In this document: in pieces, positions 1 to 9,836 of the stretch | Layout of the letters: each line of letters begins with the position of its first letter | How positions within the stretch are numbered: the stretch's first letter is position 1 | NCBI GenBank assembly: GCA_003427395.1 | Contig: BFEA01000088.1 | Coordinates: 292,599-322,403, forward strand | Direction of reading: 5' to 3' | Length of the DNA stretch: 29,805 nt | From: Chara braunii | Taxonomy: Eukaryota > Streptophyta > Charophyceae > Charales > Characeae | The notes under the pieces: model-generated | Told to the model about the DNA's origin: nothing | Database searches by the model: none | The model's input: only the letters and a program-made list of their open reading frames with translations | Program-made: the position numbers and the translations under genes

Positions 1-69
<69 letters not shown>
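1..69. repeat. (AC)n microsatellite
   Basis: Uninterrupted AC dinucleotide repeat at the very start of the window; it probably continues upstream. No gene is associated with it. Confidence 0.97.
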
Positions 70-72
<3 letters not shown>

Positions 73-1039
73 TCACATAATAACAGTCAGAATATTCTAC
101 AAGGAAAATGAGAGATAGCGAGATGATGGACTCCAGATAGCACAATCACATTGAAAGCAAGAAAGTCCCACAGTGTCCAGATAAGCAGCATTGCACCAAT
201 ATTACACTAATGAAGATTCGAAAGACTGAAACCGAATGTCCATGAGAGCCTTACTCTCGTCCCCACCAACATACGTATCCAGACCCTCCTTCCCTACTTG
301 GCGCTCGGCGCCCAGGCTACTCCCTACACAGCTACTTCCTACCTACGAATTCACAATGCAACTGTTGAGGTCAGCAGCCACCAAAGTACTTGAAGATGTT
401 GACCAATGCAGACCATCGCCAATACCAGGTATGCGCCCTCACACCATCATCCTCATCTCTTTCACTCTCTCCCTATCCTTCCCTTATGCACGAAGACCAC
501 CACCACCTCCACTGGCTGTCCAAGCCAAGCCCTGGCTATGTAGGGCTGGCTATGGCGTTGCCCTCGGCAACACCCTGCCTTCTTCCAGCGCCCGCGTGCA
601 CTGCCTGGCAGCTAGCGCTAGCGCACAACGCACAGCCTATGAGCGCATGCTCAACCAGCGCTGTCGCATGCACTGCCTAGTGCCCCAATGCCTCCACTAG
701 TGGCGAGCTCTTTCCTTTATGGAAAATGTCTGCCCAGTCTGCTCCCTGGCTGGGCCTCGTGTATTTCCGGTAGCTTCCAATCGGGCCAGATTGTTTGCGC
801 CTAGGCCCATTCAGACAGTGGCCTGGGACCAAATTGGTTGAGCCTACCCAACCACCCAGGAGTAAACGTGAGGTTCTCCTTGCTTCGCCTGTGCTGCTGG
901 AAGAGCCTAGAAGGCTCATGAATTATTTTTGATTCTCACGAGTATGGAGGATGTAACCAACTGGCGCATGGCAACTGTCTGGCGCCCACCAACCTTTACC
1001 AAATTTTATGAACTCCTGCTATATTGAAATTCAGGGGGG
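70..1039. other. Unassigned sequence, no recognised gene
   Basis: The longest open frame here is a plus-strand one at 236-700 (154 codons, ATG start). Its product is Pro/Ser/Ala-rich and low in complexity, with no motif I recognise, and a second open frame overlaps it at 390-680. This is more consistent with GC-rich non-coding DNA than with a gene, although an unrecognised exon cannot be excluded. Confidence 0.5.
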
Positions 1040-1242
1040 CCGCCTTCACTTAGGGCGGGCTCATGCTTGTTGATAGGGCCCTACAGGGCATGCCAAGGAG
1101 CCAACTCGTAGAAGGCCTCGTCGAAGATCCATGCCCACATGGGGTTTACAACAGGCTCTGCTTGGGCCCCTCAGCCTGGTCTCGTAGCCCTATAAACAGG
1201 AATTGGCACATATTTGCAGGCCCGCCTTCACTTAGGGTGGGC
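1040..1242. repeat. Pair of 21-bp direct repeats, each a short hairpin
   Basis: The words at 1040-1060 and 1222-1242 differ at one base. Each is partly self-complementary, with a C-rich left side, a TTCACTTA centre and a G-rich right side. They bracket about 160 bp of GC-rich sequence with no coding signal. They could be the ends of a small non-autonomous element, but no target-site duplication was identified. Confidence 0.6.
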
Positions 1243-1289
1243 ACGACACTTTCAGACACTGCCGAGGAACTAAATCCTCGCAATTCTCT

Positions 1290-1480
1290 CTCTTTAAATA
1301 AAGAATAAAAATAAAAAAATAAAATATTAAATAAAATAAAAAGTAAATGAATAAAATAAAAAATAAAGAATAAATCAACAAATAAATAAATAATAAATAA
1401 CCTAGGCTACCAGAGTGGCCCGAGACCACTTGCTCGGCCGGACAAAAAAAAAAGATAATAATAATAAATAATCAATTATT
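1290..1480 (+). repeat. A-rich (AATAAA)-like tails, possible retroposon 3' ends
   Basis: From about 1294 to 1400 the sequence is an irregular run of AATAAA/AAATAAA words directly after GC-rich sequence. A second GC-rich stretch (1401-1441) is followed by another A-rich run (1442-1475). Two abrupt transitions from GC-rich to A-rich fit two 3' ends of retroposed sequences in the plus orientation. No box A/box B promoter was found in the bodies, so SINE identity is not shown. Confidence 0.4.
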
Positions 1481-1579
1481 TTTTAATTTAAATTTTTATT
1501 TTAAATTTGGTAAAGAATTTCGATGTGACCCTGACAGAACAATGACAAAGATAACAAAACCTTTGACCGTACTGATTAA

Positions 1580-2071
1580 GGCCGGGAGATTATACGCGCC
1601 TCGGTCTTTCTTGCGAACGTTTTACAGGCCATTGTAGATGGATTGCCTTATGCAGTGGTCCCCCTTGTTTTTTCGCCAAAGGAAGGCCTTCTTAAACTCA
1701 TGGTTGTGGTCTCTGATGGAGGGAAACTTCAAATCCCTCACTTTGAATTGCATGAAGACCCTAAGCCTACTGTTGTGCTTCAGGAAATTAAAAAATGGAT
1801 GGAACACGCCTTTCTGATTCGCCCTTACCCTGAGGTGGAGTGGATACACCTAAGTCCGACCAATGATCACGGTCAGACAGATCTGCTTTTCTTCCCAGTC
1901 ATAGATGTGATTATCGCAGGATCACCCTCTCTTCATCCAACACTGCCATCCGTGCGCTGGATCAGCCTCCCACTCCTTCGGAACCCCACAGGACAGACAG
2001 TGGCTGACACACAAATTTATAACTGTTGGACTGCGACATTGATCCCTCAGGTTGATGGTCATTTACCATAA
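1580..2071 (+). pseudogene. LINE ORF1-like segment, function unassigned
   Basis: An open stretch from the stop at 1577 to the stop at 2069-2071 encodes about 163 residues. It lies one short gap ahead of the endonuclease frame, where a LINE ORF1 is expected. It has no CCHC zinc knuckle and no obvious coiled coil. A hydrophobic strand (VVPLVF), a basic/acidic middle and a later VRWISLPLL strand vaguely recall a Nudix-like beta-alpha-beta layout, but the Nudix box is not present. There is no ATG near the beginning of the conserved-looking part, so the true start is probably upstream or lost. I do not assign a function. Confidence 0.5.
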
Positions 2072-2141
2072 CATAGAAGTATATTCTCTGAGAACTTTTT
2101 GACATTGAAATGCAAGAATTGAGACCCTTTGCCGTAAATTG

Positions 2142-3153
2142 ATGAACAAAGTGAGAATAACCTCTTTGAATGTTAGAGGGTTGGGGTCACGAAGAGTGGC
2201 ACCGAAACGCTCACTCATCAAAACCCTGGCTCGGAACAAAGGCTTACATGCACTTTTGATCCAAGCAACGAAGCTTGATGACAAAGTGGTGACTGAGCAA
2301 ATGGGGTGGTGGGCTTGGCAACAATTTTGGGCTCCGGCCCGGGGCTCGAAAGGGGGAGTAGCAATTTGGCTCGGTGCCTCCTTCCCCTTCTCGGTCACTG
2401 ATTACTATTGGGACAGTAAAGGAAGATGGGTCTGGATACGGTTTCTGGTAGATGCAGAGGACTGGGCAATCTTCAATCTCTATGCTCCATCCCACCAACC
2501 CGAAAGGGTGGAGTTTTTTCGCTCTCTACCATGGCTCCTTCCTAACGTTGATCGTCTGCTGCTTGGAGGAGACTGGAATACGGTCCTTATTCCTGGGATA
2601 GACTCCTTGCGGGTCAGCCCTATGTCTAGGGACACAGACATCTTGACAAGCTTTTTACAAACACATGGGTCTGTGGATGCATTTCGTACACTTTGTCCTT
2701 TTGACCGCACCTACACATGGTATGCCACCGGTGGCACTCGACAATAATATCTGCCCAGAACTCACATTGATTTTTTCCTTTTGCCGGAGACGATGTTGCC
2801 GCAATTAGCTCGATGTCATGTCTTACCATACCTGGGTTCCGACCATTTCCCTGTCATTCTTGAGCTCTACAAACACTCTAAAGGTCGGACTGTACATGAC
2901 CGCTCAAGTCTGCCTGAATGGGTAGTACTCACACTTGATTTTTCAGCCTTCATCATGGAATTTTGGCCTAAGTGGGTGAAATTCAAAGGCCTTTTCACCA
3001 GTACTCTGGATTGGCTGGTGTTAGGATTGAGGATTATACTCGCAAGAGGGAAACTTCTTAAGAAAGTGCTCTCACACGCTAGATACTCAGACTTGTAGGC
3101 CCTCAATCAACGGTTGGCCGATCTGATTCTAAGAGAAGCCTCCTCGCAAATAG
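2142..3153 (+). pseudogene. LINE endonuclease domain (exonuclease-endonuclease-phosphatase fold), broken
   Basis: In LINEs this domain nicks target DNA to prime reverse transcription. The frame from ATG 2142 shows SLNVRGLGS near the N-terminus, GGDWN at about 2565-2579 and GSDHFPV at about 2835-2855, the standard motif series with the C-terminal Asp-His pair. The expected metal-binding glutamate in the QETK motif is missing: the sequence reads QATK, with the Ala codon at 2265-2267. In-frame stops lie at 2745 (TAA) and 3096 (TAG), and the frame then changes near 3150. The domain is therefore inactive as written both by substitution and by truncation. Confidence 0.85.
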
Positions 3154-4782
3154 ATGAAGCAGTTGATGACGTTAATGCATGACATTCGACAGAAAACTGC
3201 CACGGTGGCCTTGCTAGCGCTTCGTACGACAACCTACAAGAATAAGGTAGTCCGGCTGACAAAGGGTGACAAAATGAATGTTTACTTCTTTAGCCATCGG
3301 CTGCGATCGGATCCAGCACTGATGACAGTAATGCGTCATCCGTTTGACAACATTGTCTCCCCAACTATAGACACACTTGGCATCATGACAAATGTTGCCT
3401 TGTTTTATGAGCATCTTCTGACGTCCCAAGCTCAGAAAAGAGAAGAATGGCTAACCCACGACAACCATGATGCAGTTTGGTCGAAGGTCACATCAACCCT
3501 ATCTGCCCAACAGGTCGCTTTGTTGGAACGGCCTGTTGGTCCAGAAGAGGTAATGAAGGTTGTTGCCTCCCTACCATCTCGTAAAGCCCCTGGACTGGAT
3601 GGTGTTCCGACCTTGTTTAAAAAAAAAAATGTGATCTGAATGCTTCTAGAATTGACAAACACAATACAAACCTTTTTTTTGGGGGGGGTCGTCCCCCTCA
3701 GAAATGGTGGCTGAGCTGATAACATTTCTCTTTAAAAAGGGTGATAAATCCGACATCCGTAATTGAAGGCCTATCACCCTTATGTCCGGGCTCTATAAAT
3801 TGTTTTCTAAAATTTTGGCCTTGCGCCTTCAGACTGTTCCGTCGACGATTATTCATCATACCCAAACAGGATTCATGCAAGATTGTCAGATCCTGTTTAA
3901 TATTATGACAGTCGAACAGATTATGGAATTGATAAGTGAAGGTGGCAAACAGATAGCTATCTTGCTTACAGACCTGGAAAAAACGTATGACCGTGTTGGT
4001 TGGAGTTTCTACAAGCAGTTTTGCATTCGTTTGGTTTTGGCCCGCGCTTCAAGCGTGCAATAGCTGCCCTCACCCATCACGCTGTGTCTCGATTGGTGGT
4101 CAATGGAAAGCTATCTGCCCCAATTTCACTGGGTCGGTCGGTCCGTCAAGGTTGCTCCGTGACCCCTTATCTATACTCGTTGTATGTTGAAATACTGCAC
4201 ATTATGATACGTGCAAATCCTAATATTCCTGGCTTTGTTCTCCTGTCGGGTCAATAACTTAAGTCATAAGGTTTTGCAGATGACTCTGTAGCATTTACCT
4301 CGTTGACAGATCAAGCTTTCCAAGCTTTGTGAGATATGATCGCTGCATTTTGTGGCCTCTCACAAACCGCAGTCAATTGGTCTAAATCATCCCTTCTCAT
4401 TCCCCTGGGTGCGCCTCCTCCATTCCACTGGGGTCTTCGGGTGGTCACCCCGACTCAACAAGAAAGATTGTTGAGATACTGTATCTCTTTTGCTCCCGCA
4501 TTGATGACCGATACGACTTGCGCTATGGAAAGCATGCGAGATGCTTATCGGGTGTGTTGCTTATCGGGTGTGAACAACCCGCAAAGGTGTCAGCCTTTTT
4601 GGAAGATCTCTGGTTATCATCAATTCTATTTTCTCCACTATATGGTACCAAAGAGCCATCTTTCAATTCGATTCCTCCACCCTGCAAATGGCTAGAGGGA
4701 TGGTTGCCCGTTATCTTTGGAAGGAGGAGGCGAAGGGAGACTCCTACCTACCCAAAGAGGCGTGGCAAGTGGTTACACAATT
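3154..4782 (+). pseudogene. LINE reverse transcriptase, broken
   Basis: The non-LTR reverse transcriptase makes cDNA at the nicked target. Motifs in order are KGDKMNVYFF (about 3270), KAPGLDG (about 3585), FKKGDKSDIRN-stop-RPITL (about 3730), the catalytic TDLEKTYDRV (Asp codon 3971-3973), RSVRQGCSVTP (about 4135) and FADD (4273-4284), followed by NWSKSS. The pieces are spread over frames 1, 2, 1, 3 and 2. A stop replaces Trp in the N-W-R-P-I motif. A 16-bp-period duplication at 4543-4572 is one visible cause of a frame change. Catalytic aspartates survive even though the reading frame does not. Confidence 0.88.
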
Positions 4783-5085
4783 GAAAATCGTGAATGGTCA
4801 TGAAGTGGTGAAAGATCCGAAGACCCTGAAAACCACCTGTTTAGGCAGACTGCATCCTGAAGTGGTGAAGTGAAGGTTTTGGGCAGTTTGAAAATCTTGA
4901 ATGGTCCTGAAGTGATGAAAGGTCCGAAGACCATGAAAACCAACTGTTTAGGCAGGTAGCATCCTGAAGTGGTGAAAGGTTTGAAGACCCTGAAAACCAC
5001 CTGTTAAGGCAGGCTGCATCCTGAAGTGGTGAAGGGTGTCCTGAAGTGGTGATGAAAAATACGACTGTTGTTAACCTTCTCTCGG
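4783..5085. repeat. Tandem-motif repeat, copy A (14-bp TCCTGAAGTGGTGA core)
   Basis: The word TCCTGAAGTGGTGA or a near match occurs at about 4798, 4855, 4905, 4962, 5019 and 5039. It is embedded in larger imperfect units of about 107 and 57 bp that also carry GACCCTGAAAACCACCTGTT and GGCAGGCTGCA words. The block ends with TTAACCTTCTCTC. An inverted copy is at 22799-23050. It follows the reverse-transcriptase relic directly but is not simply its 3' UTR, because the second copy lies in the opposite orientation relative to its LINE neighbour. Confidence 0.85.
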
Positions 5086-6179
5086 AACCGGGCTCAGCGT
5101 CCCATATAGAATTATACAAATGATTTGAAATACCAGGGTCGTTACCTGGCTTCGGCTAAGAACAATCTGAGAACTATGAAAAAGGTTCTGGAAAATTTAG
5201 GGAAAACATGGATAACTGCTAACCTATTACCAGGCTACTCAAGCAGCACCTACTAAAAGTCAAAACAGAAAGCCACAGAAGTCCTTTGAATGCTCAGAAC
5301 CCCTAGAATCCCCCAACAAAACATTCTAAAATTCGCTAATTGAGCGGGCATTTTTTATTTTTTCGATGTGAATTTAAGATTTGGTTCTGTCCATTTGGGA
5401 CTTGTCCTCGTGGCATTTCCGTTGTTAAGGGAATTGTGCGACTTACGTCAAAGGCTGTTGTAATATTGGCGCGGTGATGACGCTTACAGTCATGAGTTTT
5501 CTTTTTGCATATAAGTCTGTCTTCTCGATGTCCATTGCGCCGACTGACAAGGCCCCTGATGATCCTGGTTAACGGTCAGGTAAAACTAGTAGGGTCAATC
5601 GCCGTTGTGTACTTCATGATCATTTTTTAACCAAGTCGCGTTCGGGATATCGTCGTCTTCGTCTACCCTGTGGTTTACACTTCTCTAACTTTTTTCCCTC
5701 TCCTTTCTTCCTCTCTACTGCCTTCTCGTGTTTTTGTCACTGCGATGCATGTTGGCATCGGATTGAAACCATCATTATTGTCCTAGCTTGACATATACTC
5801 ACACTGGCACTTTCCTGGATGTATGTGATCCCTTTTCGGACCTGGACAGGATGCACCTTGCCGCTATTACATCCAGTGGCACAGAGAAGTGAAATAACTC
5901 CTAGTGTGAGCATGCCCTTAGCTAGGTCAGTTGGTGGGTACTACTCGTGGGGGTTCCCTCCATTACTCTTGAAACTTGAAAAATTCAAGCGTTCTTCAAG
6001 AGTTGTAAGACTCTTAAAATGTCCGACAGCGCCGTCATCGCAGCACTTACTGTAGACGCCCCCACTTTTTTTTTTCTTTTTTTTTTTCACCACTACCTTT
6101 CACAGGCAAACACAAACTCCATTTAGTTGCCTACTCCTAAAAATACGGGGCTCAGGGAGGGTTGGAGACCATTTTAAAA
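5086..6179. other. Unassigned sequence
   Basis: No convincing coding region, RNA gene or long repeat was seen. It contains pyrimidine-rich patches (about 5690-5730) and a near-pure T tract at about 6066-6088. An open frame at 5819-6055 (78 codons) has no recognisable motif. Confidence 0.5.
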
Positions 6180-6390
6180 CAAACTACGCGGAAGTCGCTA
6201 AAATGAGTTATAATTGCACTATGGGTCAAGAGACGGTTTCGAATTACAGTTCAGACAATGTATACAACCCAACTTTCTGGCCAGGTAGGGTGTCCAAAGT
6301 GCAATTGCAAACTGTATCTTATCCCGTAGTGCGATTATAACTCCTTTTTGTGACTTTACTAAAGTTACCAGAAGAAAACAAAATCGTCAA
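6180..6390. mobile_element. MITE-like inverted-repeat element, copy 1
   Basis: The left arm (about 6180-6245) and the right arm (about 6300-6370) are imperfect reverse complements. Both carry the core GAGTTATAATTGCA or its complement, followed by a short GGGTCAAGA/GATACAGTTT-type segment. The centre contains a CTGGCCAGGTAGGG word. A second copy lies at 9171-9395 in the opposite orientation. There is no coding capacity, which fits a short non-autonomous DNA transposon. The superfamily and target-site duplication are not resolved. Confidence 0.75.
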
Positions 6391-7040
6391 TGGTGAGAGC
6401 GTTAGTCGATTGTAGTCATTCTAAGAGTAGTTAGCACGAGGGAGCAGTGGGAACACCAATGGTTGGACGAAACGAGAGACCCGGTGAAGAGCAAACTAGA
6501 GTTGTATCCATTGGGTGCGTGGTGGGAAACCCGTCTAGACAACAAAGACTCTTTACAGTGTGAATGGACATTGATGATGGGAAGGTAACCCTACAACTTT
6601 TTTTTTTTGCCCTGCTCCTGATCTTTGAGCTTATAGGTAGTAAGTATACGTTCTCCCCAAGACTCTCAATGTGTGGCCGTTTTTTGGTTGTTTTTAATCA
6701 TTTATTCTCTGTAGATAATATTAATACGCCTAGTACTAATTTTTGTTAAGATTAAATCTAATTCGTACTTAAATTGAATTTTAGAATTCAATTGTATCTA
6801 AGAATCTAGTCTGCCTTTGGAAATAATTTTAGGGTTAAATTATAAAATTCCCGTGAATTGCCTTCTGCATTTTCAAGATTTGCAGTTTATAGCTCATAGT
6901 GTTTCGACCCTAGAAACCTGTCGGCGTTTTCCTGTGTGGCAAGGATATTATATTGCCATAACAATAAAAAAGAAAAATAAAAAAGAAGACGAAAACAAAA
7001 CAAAAGAAACGAAGTGTGGAAAGCCAGGGACAATGGGAAG
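6391..7040. other. Unassigned sequence
   Basis: AT-rich from about 6700 to 6880 and A-rich at 6960-7010. The open frame at 6564-6749 has no motif. Nothing is supported as a gene. Confidence 0.5.
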
Positions 7041-7112
7041 GCCCTCACGAGGGACGGTGGCACGTAACACCACTGCTTTGAGGAATGTATCTGGCCACTA
7101 TACAGGGAAGTG

Positions 7113-7164
<52 letters not shown>

Positions 7165-7353
7165 CTCGTGACGTTGTAGTGCCTTGCCAGCATGGCAGGG
7201 GGTAAACTGTCTCAATGTTGTGACATCCTGTATCCGCCCTCGATCAGAGCACAAGGGAGCTTTTTTTTTTTTTTTTTTTTTTGTCCAGTACACGCCCTTA
7301 CGGAGGGCAGAGTCACAAGAGCACCTCATAGAATGTATCTGGGGCACGGTTCC
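7041..7353. repeat. Diverged ~60-bp direct repeat with poly-T tracts
   Basis: The segments at about 7041-7096 and 7294-7351 share a CCCT-ACG-AGGG start and the word GAATGTATCTGG near their ends, about 250 bp apart. Two long T tracts lie inside the interval, at 7118-7164 (47 T) and 7261-7282 (22 T). On the minus strand these would be poly(A) tails, so retroposed sequences in minus orientation are possible. Apparent open frames here are poly-Phe or poly-Lys artefacts. Confidence 0.5.
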
Positions 7354-7718
7354 ACTAGCACACGAGTCATGGCCTATTATGACCTCTGCGGCACTGAAAG
7401 AAAAGGAAGAAAAGTAGTTTTCAAGACTTAAAAAAAAAAAAATGGCGATGTCACTTTTCCCAACATGGGAAGGAGGCCGACTTTTGAAAGTGTTGTCGTC
7501 CCACTAACCCTCCCGTCTCCTCCCCCTGCTCCCAACCTAGCCAATGCCTAATCAGGATAGAGTGGTACGTGACTGTTGCAGTCTCGTGTACCACCTCGAG
7601 AGTGTCCCTTTGTGTGCCTGATGGGACTCCCTTCTCTGATGTTTGTCATGCTGAAGCGTGCAATCCGTATATTTTGAGAGAAAAAACAAGTACCGGATGG
7701 GGTTACAATTGACTGGGG
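7354..7718. other. Unassigned sequence with a small hairpin
   Basis: No gene is recognised. The words GTGGTAC (7562-7568) and GTACCAC (7588-7594) form a short inverted repeat. An A tract lies at about 7430-7442. Confidence 0.45.
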
Positions 7719-7882
7719 GCGAGGTCCCACTAGCAAAGAGGATCGGATCGAATGCTTGAATCTGGACAAGGTTATGGAGATGTGCAGGAAATTGAGATTG
7801 AACTCCTTTTCTGCATCTCTGCATAAAACACATCTAGATTCAGGAGCTCGATCCTAACCTTTTTGCTAGTGGGACCTCGGCC
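7719..7882. mobile_element. Foldback (MITE-like) element
   Basis: The left arm starts GCGAGGTCCCACTAGCAAA at 7719. Its imperfect reverse complement ends at 7882, and pairing continues almost to the centre (about 7800), so nearly the whole 164 bp can fold into one long hairpin. No coding capacity is visible. This fits a small foldback DNA element or a source of small RNA. I did not find a clear target-site duplication. Confidence 0.7.
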
Positions 7883-9060
7883 TGGAAAAAGAAGGCGGTC
7901 AAAACTATGCCCTTTGAGTACTTGATTTTTTTTTAATTTTTTGAAGAGCTGCCAATCAAAATGAGTCTTTCTATTTTCTTTTCCCACCTCCCATTCTTGG
8001 GAACTGGAAAGAAAAAGCACAAAAAAAAAAAAAAAAAACACTTCAGAATATAAATCCCTCGCAATTTCGCTGCCATCGGATTCCCCTGCATCAGTGGTCG
8101 GACGATGCCCCACAGATGTCCCACAGGTGTTTGTGGGACATAGTTTACCTTACTCCTTTGCTACGGGAACCGTGCTCCTAGTGGTTATTGAGGCATTCGG
8201 GAAGTTTCGTTGTTTTTTTTTTTTTTTTTTTTCCCTTGTTCATTCTTGGATGAAACTGCCTTGGCTCGACAAAACTCGGTGGGCAGTGAAAATCCGGCGT
8301 GGCAAAAACAAGATCAGAGGTAGTGGAGGTCGGATTTGTAGACATGTAAGGGGTGCCTTCGACACTTGGCCATGCGGTATTCCTATGGAACTTCCCTTCC
8401 AACCTACCACTTTCGTAGTTTCCCGTAGCGTACCTACACTCCCGCGGTCCTAGGCTTTTTTTTTTTTTTTTTTTTTTTAATCCACTAAGGACCATCACCT
8501 TGCAGTCTATTACAGACGGAGGTGGCCTGACCAGGCAGTGGTCGCGGATACCGGACTAAGTTGACGCCCGACTTACTCTTGAACGCCTGACAGTGCCAAT
8601 CTGTTTTTTTATCTTTTTTTTCAAAACTGCGCTATATTCCTCTCTCAAATTTTTCATCATCTTTCAAATTCTTTCAATTCACCTTCACTACCTACCTACC
8701 TACCACTACTCCTAAGGATTACACAGGGGGCCCCTGCGAACATAGCTTTGCTGTCTCCCTCCAGCCATCAGAGGGGATGCATGTTGCCCCCCACCCCAAC
8801 CGTGGTGATCAAGGATGCGGTGGGGCCACCGGTGGGGGTCCAGCTAATGCAAAGACCGAGCATTTTGCCAGTAGCTACGCTTCCCTTTTCATCCTCCCCC
8901 ACCCCCAACCGAATAACAGCAGTGTCTAAGGCCAACACTCTCCCACACACCACACACAACCCACTCACGCTTGCACTCACACCCATGTTGGCCAAGGACC
9001 CTACTTATACCGATCAGAGGTATCAAGCGGACTATCACCACTAGTTGCGTGTGCTGCAGG
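7883..9060. other. Unassigned sequence with homopolymer tracts
   Basis: Homopolymer runs lie at 8021-8038 (A), about 8213-8232 (T) and about 8456-8478 (T). A perfect 9-bp hairpin is at 8117-8140 (TGTCCCACA/TGTGGGACA). A short CTAC repeat lies near 8688-8705. From 8740 to 9000 the sequence is C-rich. On the minus strand this last part lies downstream of the SINE-like head at 9061-9139 and could be its body. No coding gene is supported. Confidence 0.5.
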
Positions 9061-9139
9061 CTATTATGGGGCTGGAACCGACAACCTCCTGAGTGCCACT
9101 TGCATGCCTAACCAACTAAGCTAGGTCGCTGGATCCAAT
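9061..9139 (-). mobile_element. tRNA-derived SINE-like head
   Basis: Read on the minus strand, the sequence begins AGCGACCTAGCTTAGTTGG and contains TAGCTTAGTTGG (plus 9112-9123), which fits the Pol III box A consensus. About 33 bases later comes GGTTCCAGCC (plus 9070-9079), which is close to box B. The spacing matches a tRNA. The 3' side does not pair with the 5' AGCGACC acceptor strand, so it is not an intact tRNA. A tRNA-derived SINE or tRNA relic is the best reading. The body length and tail are not defined. Confidence 0.6.
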
Positions 9140-9170
9140 CGAGTTTGTCCTTCCCAAGAAAACGAAAAAC

Positions 9171-9395
9171 AAAAATAAGGGTAACTTCAGTAGAGTCACA
9201 AAAAAGGAGTTATAATTGCATTATGGGGCAAGATACAGTTTGCAATTACACTTCGAGAACCCTACCTGGCCAGAAAGTCGGGCTGTATACATTGCCCGAA
9301 CTGCAAGTCGAAACTGTATCTTGGCCGTAGTGCAATTATAACTCATTTTTGTGACTCCGGTGTAGTTTCCTCAAAATAATAATAAAACAAAATCC
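9171..9395. mobile_element. MITE-like inverted-repeat element, copy 2
   Basis: Same family as 6180-6390 but inverted. The left arm carries GTCACAAAAAAGGAGTTATA and the right arm carries its imperfect complement ending in TTTTTGTGACTCC. The centre has CCTACCTGGCCAGAAAGTC, the complement of the central word in copy 1. Homology between copies extends past the inner arms to GGTAACTT-type ends and possibly to AAAACAAAATC. No open frame of note. Confidence 0.75.
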
Positions 9396-9640
9396 GGTTT
9401 GTCCACGGAGATTACAGACCCACTCTAAAAAAAGCAGAGCTTGGGAAGGGTCCCAACGACCACCCTTGAAGAGAACGCCTCGCAGGCAGGCACTTCAGAA
9501 GTTTCAAGCGTTTGTTTCAAGGGTGGTCCCAGCGACCACCCTTGAAAAAGGAGAAAAAATCCGGTTTGTCCACGGAGACTCCAGAGGCTTCAAGCGTTTG
9601 TTTCAAGGAGCCCTCTGACACCTCTTGGAAAAAAAAATCA
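9390..9640. repeat. Local interspersed direct repeats
   Basis: Three words recur. CCGGTTTGTCCACGGAGA-type is at about 9392 and 9559. GTCCCAACGACCACCCTTGA-type is at about 9449 and 9525. TTCAAGCGTTTGTTTCAAGG is at about 9503 and 9590. The order suggests a partly duplicated unit of about 85-170 bp. No coding signal. Confidence 0.65.
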
Positions 9641-9808
9641 GGAGAGCATTTCGATAGTTATGGCCTGCTCACACTAGAGTAAGGGCCTTTTATGGCAAAA
9701 TAGCTAAAATTTGGTGGTTGGGTCAGTGGCACAAGGCAGGGAAAGTGGCAAAAGCAGCAAACGGGGTATCAAATGCAAGCGGTCTGGCGGGCCGGGGGGA
9801 AGGTGATT

Positions 9809-9836
9809 TTGCTACCACCTCTAAAGGTGGTAGCAA
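9809..9836. other. Perfect 12-bp stem, 4-base loop hairpin followed by T-rich tract
   Basis: TTGCTACCACCT and AGGTGGTAGCAA flank a CTAA loop, followed by a long T-rich stretch (9837-9866). It looks like a bacterial intrinsic terminator, but the context is eukaryotic and no gene ends just upstream. A small foldback element remnant or hairpin RNA is as likely. Confidence 0.6.

Larger units (their letters stand above)
1580..4782 (+). mobile_element. Decayed LINE (non-LTR retrotransposon), copy 1
   Basis: The segment reads in order as an ORF1-like stretch, an apurinic-like endonuclease and a non-LTR reverse transcriptase, the usual LINE order. Coding continuity is broken by in-frame stops and by frame changes near 3150, 3640-3700, 4000 and 4510-4690. 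It cannot encode a working protein as written. The upstream end is uncertain: the first in-frame stop is at 1577-1579. The downstream end is taken where the tandem-motif repeat begins. No target-site duplication was identified. Confidence 0.85.

Noticed and set aside
2139-2141. TTG as the endonuclease start
   Set aside because: An ATG follows at 2142 and is the more plausible start in a eukaryotic element.
6817-7431. Open frames with poly-Phe or poly-Lys
   Set aside because: Products of homopolymer T tracts.
8748-9044. 98-codon plus-strand open frame
   Set aside because: Pro/Thr-rich, without a motif, and overlapping the minus-strand SINE-like region.
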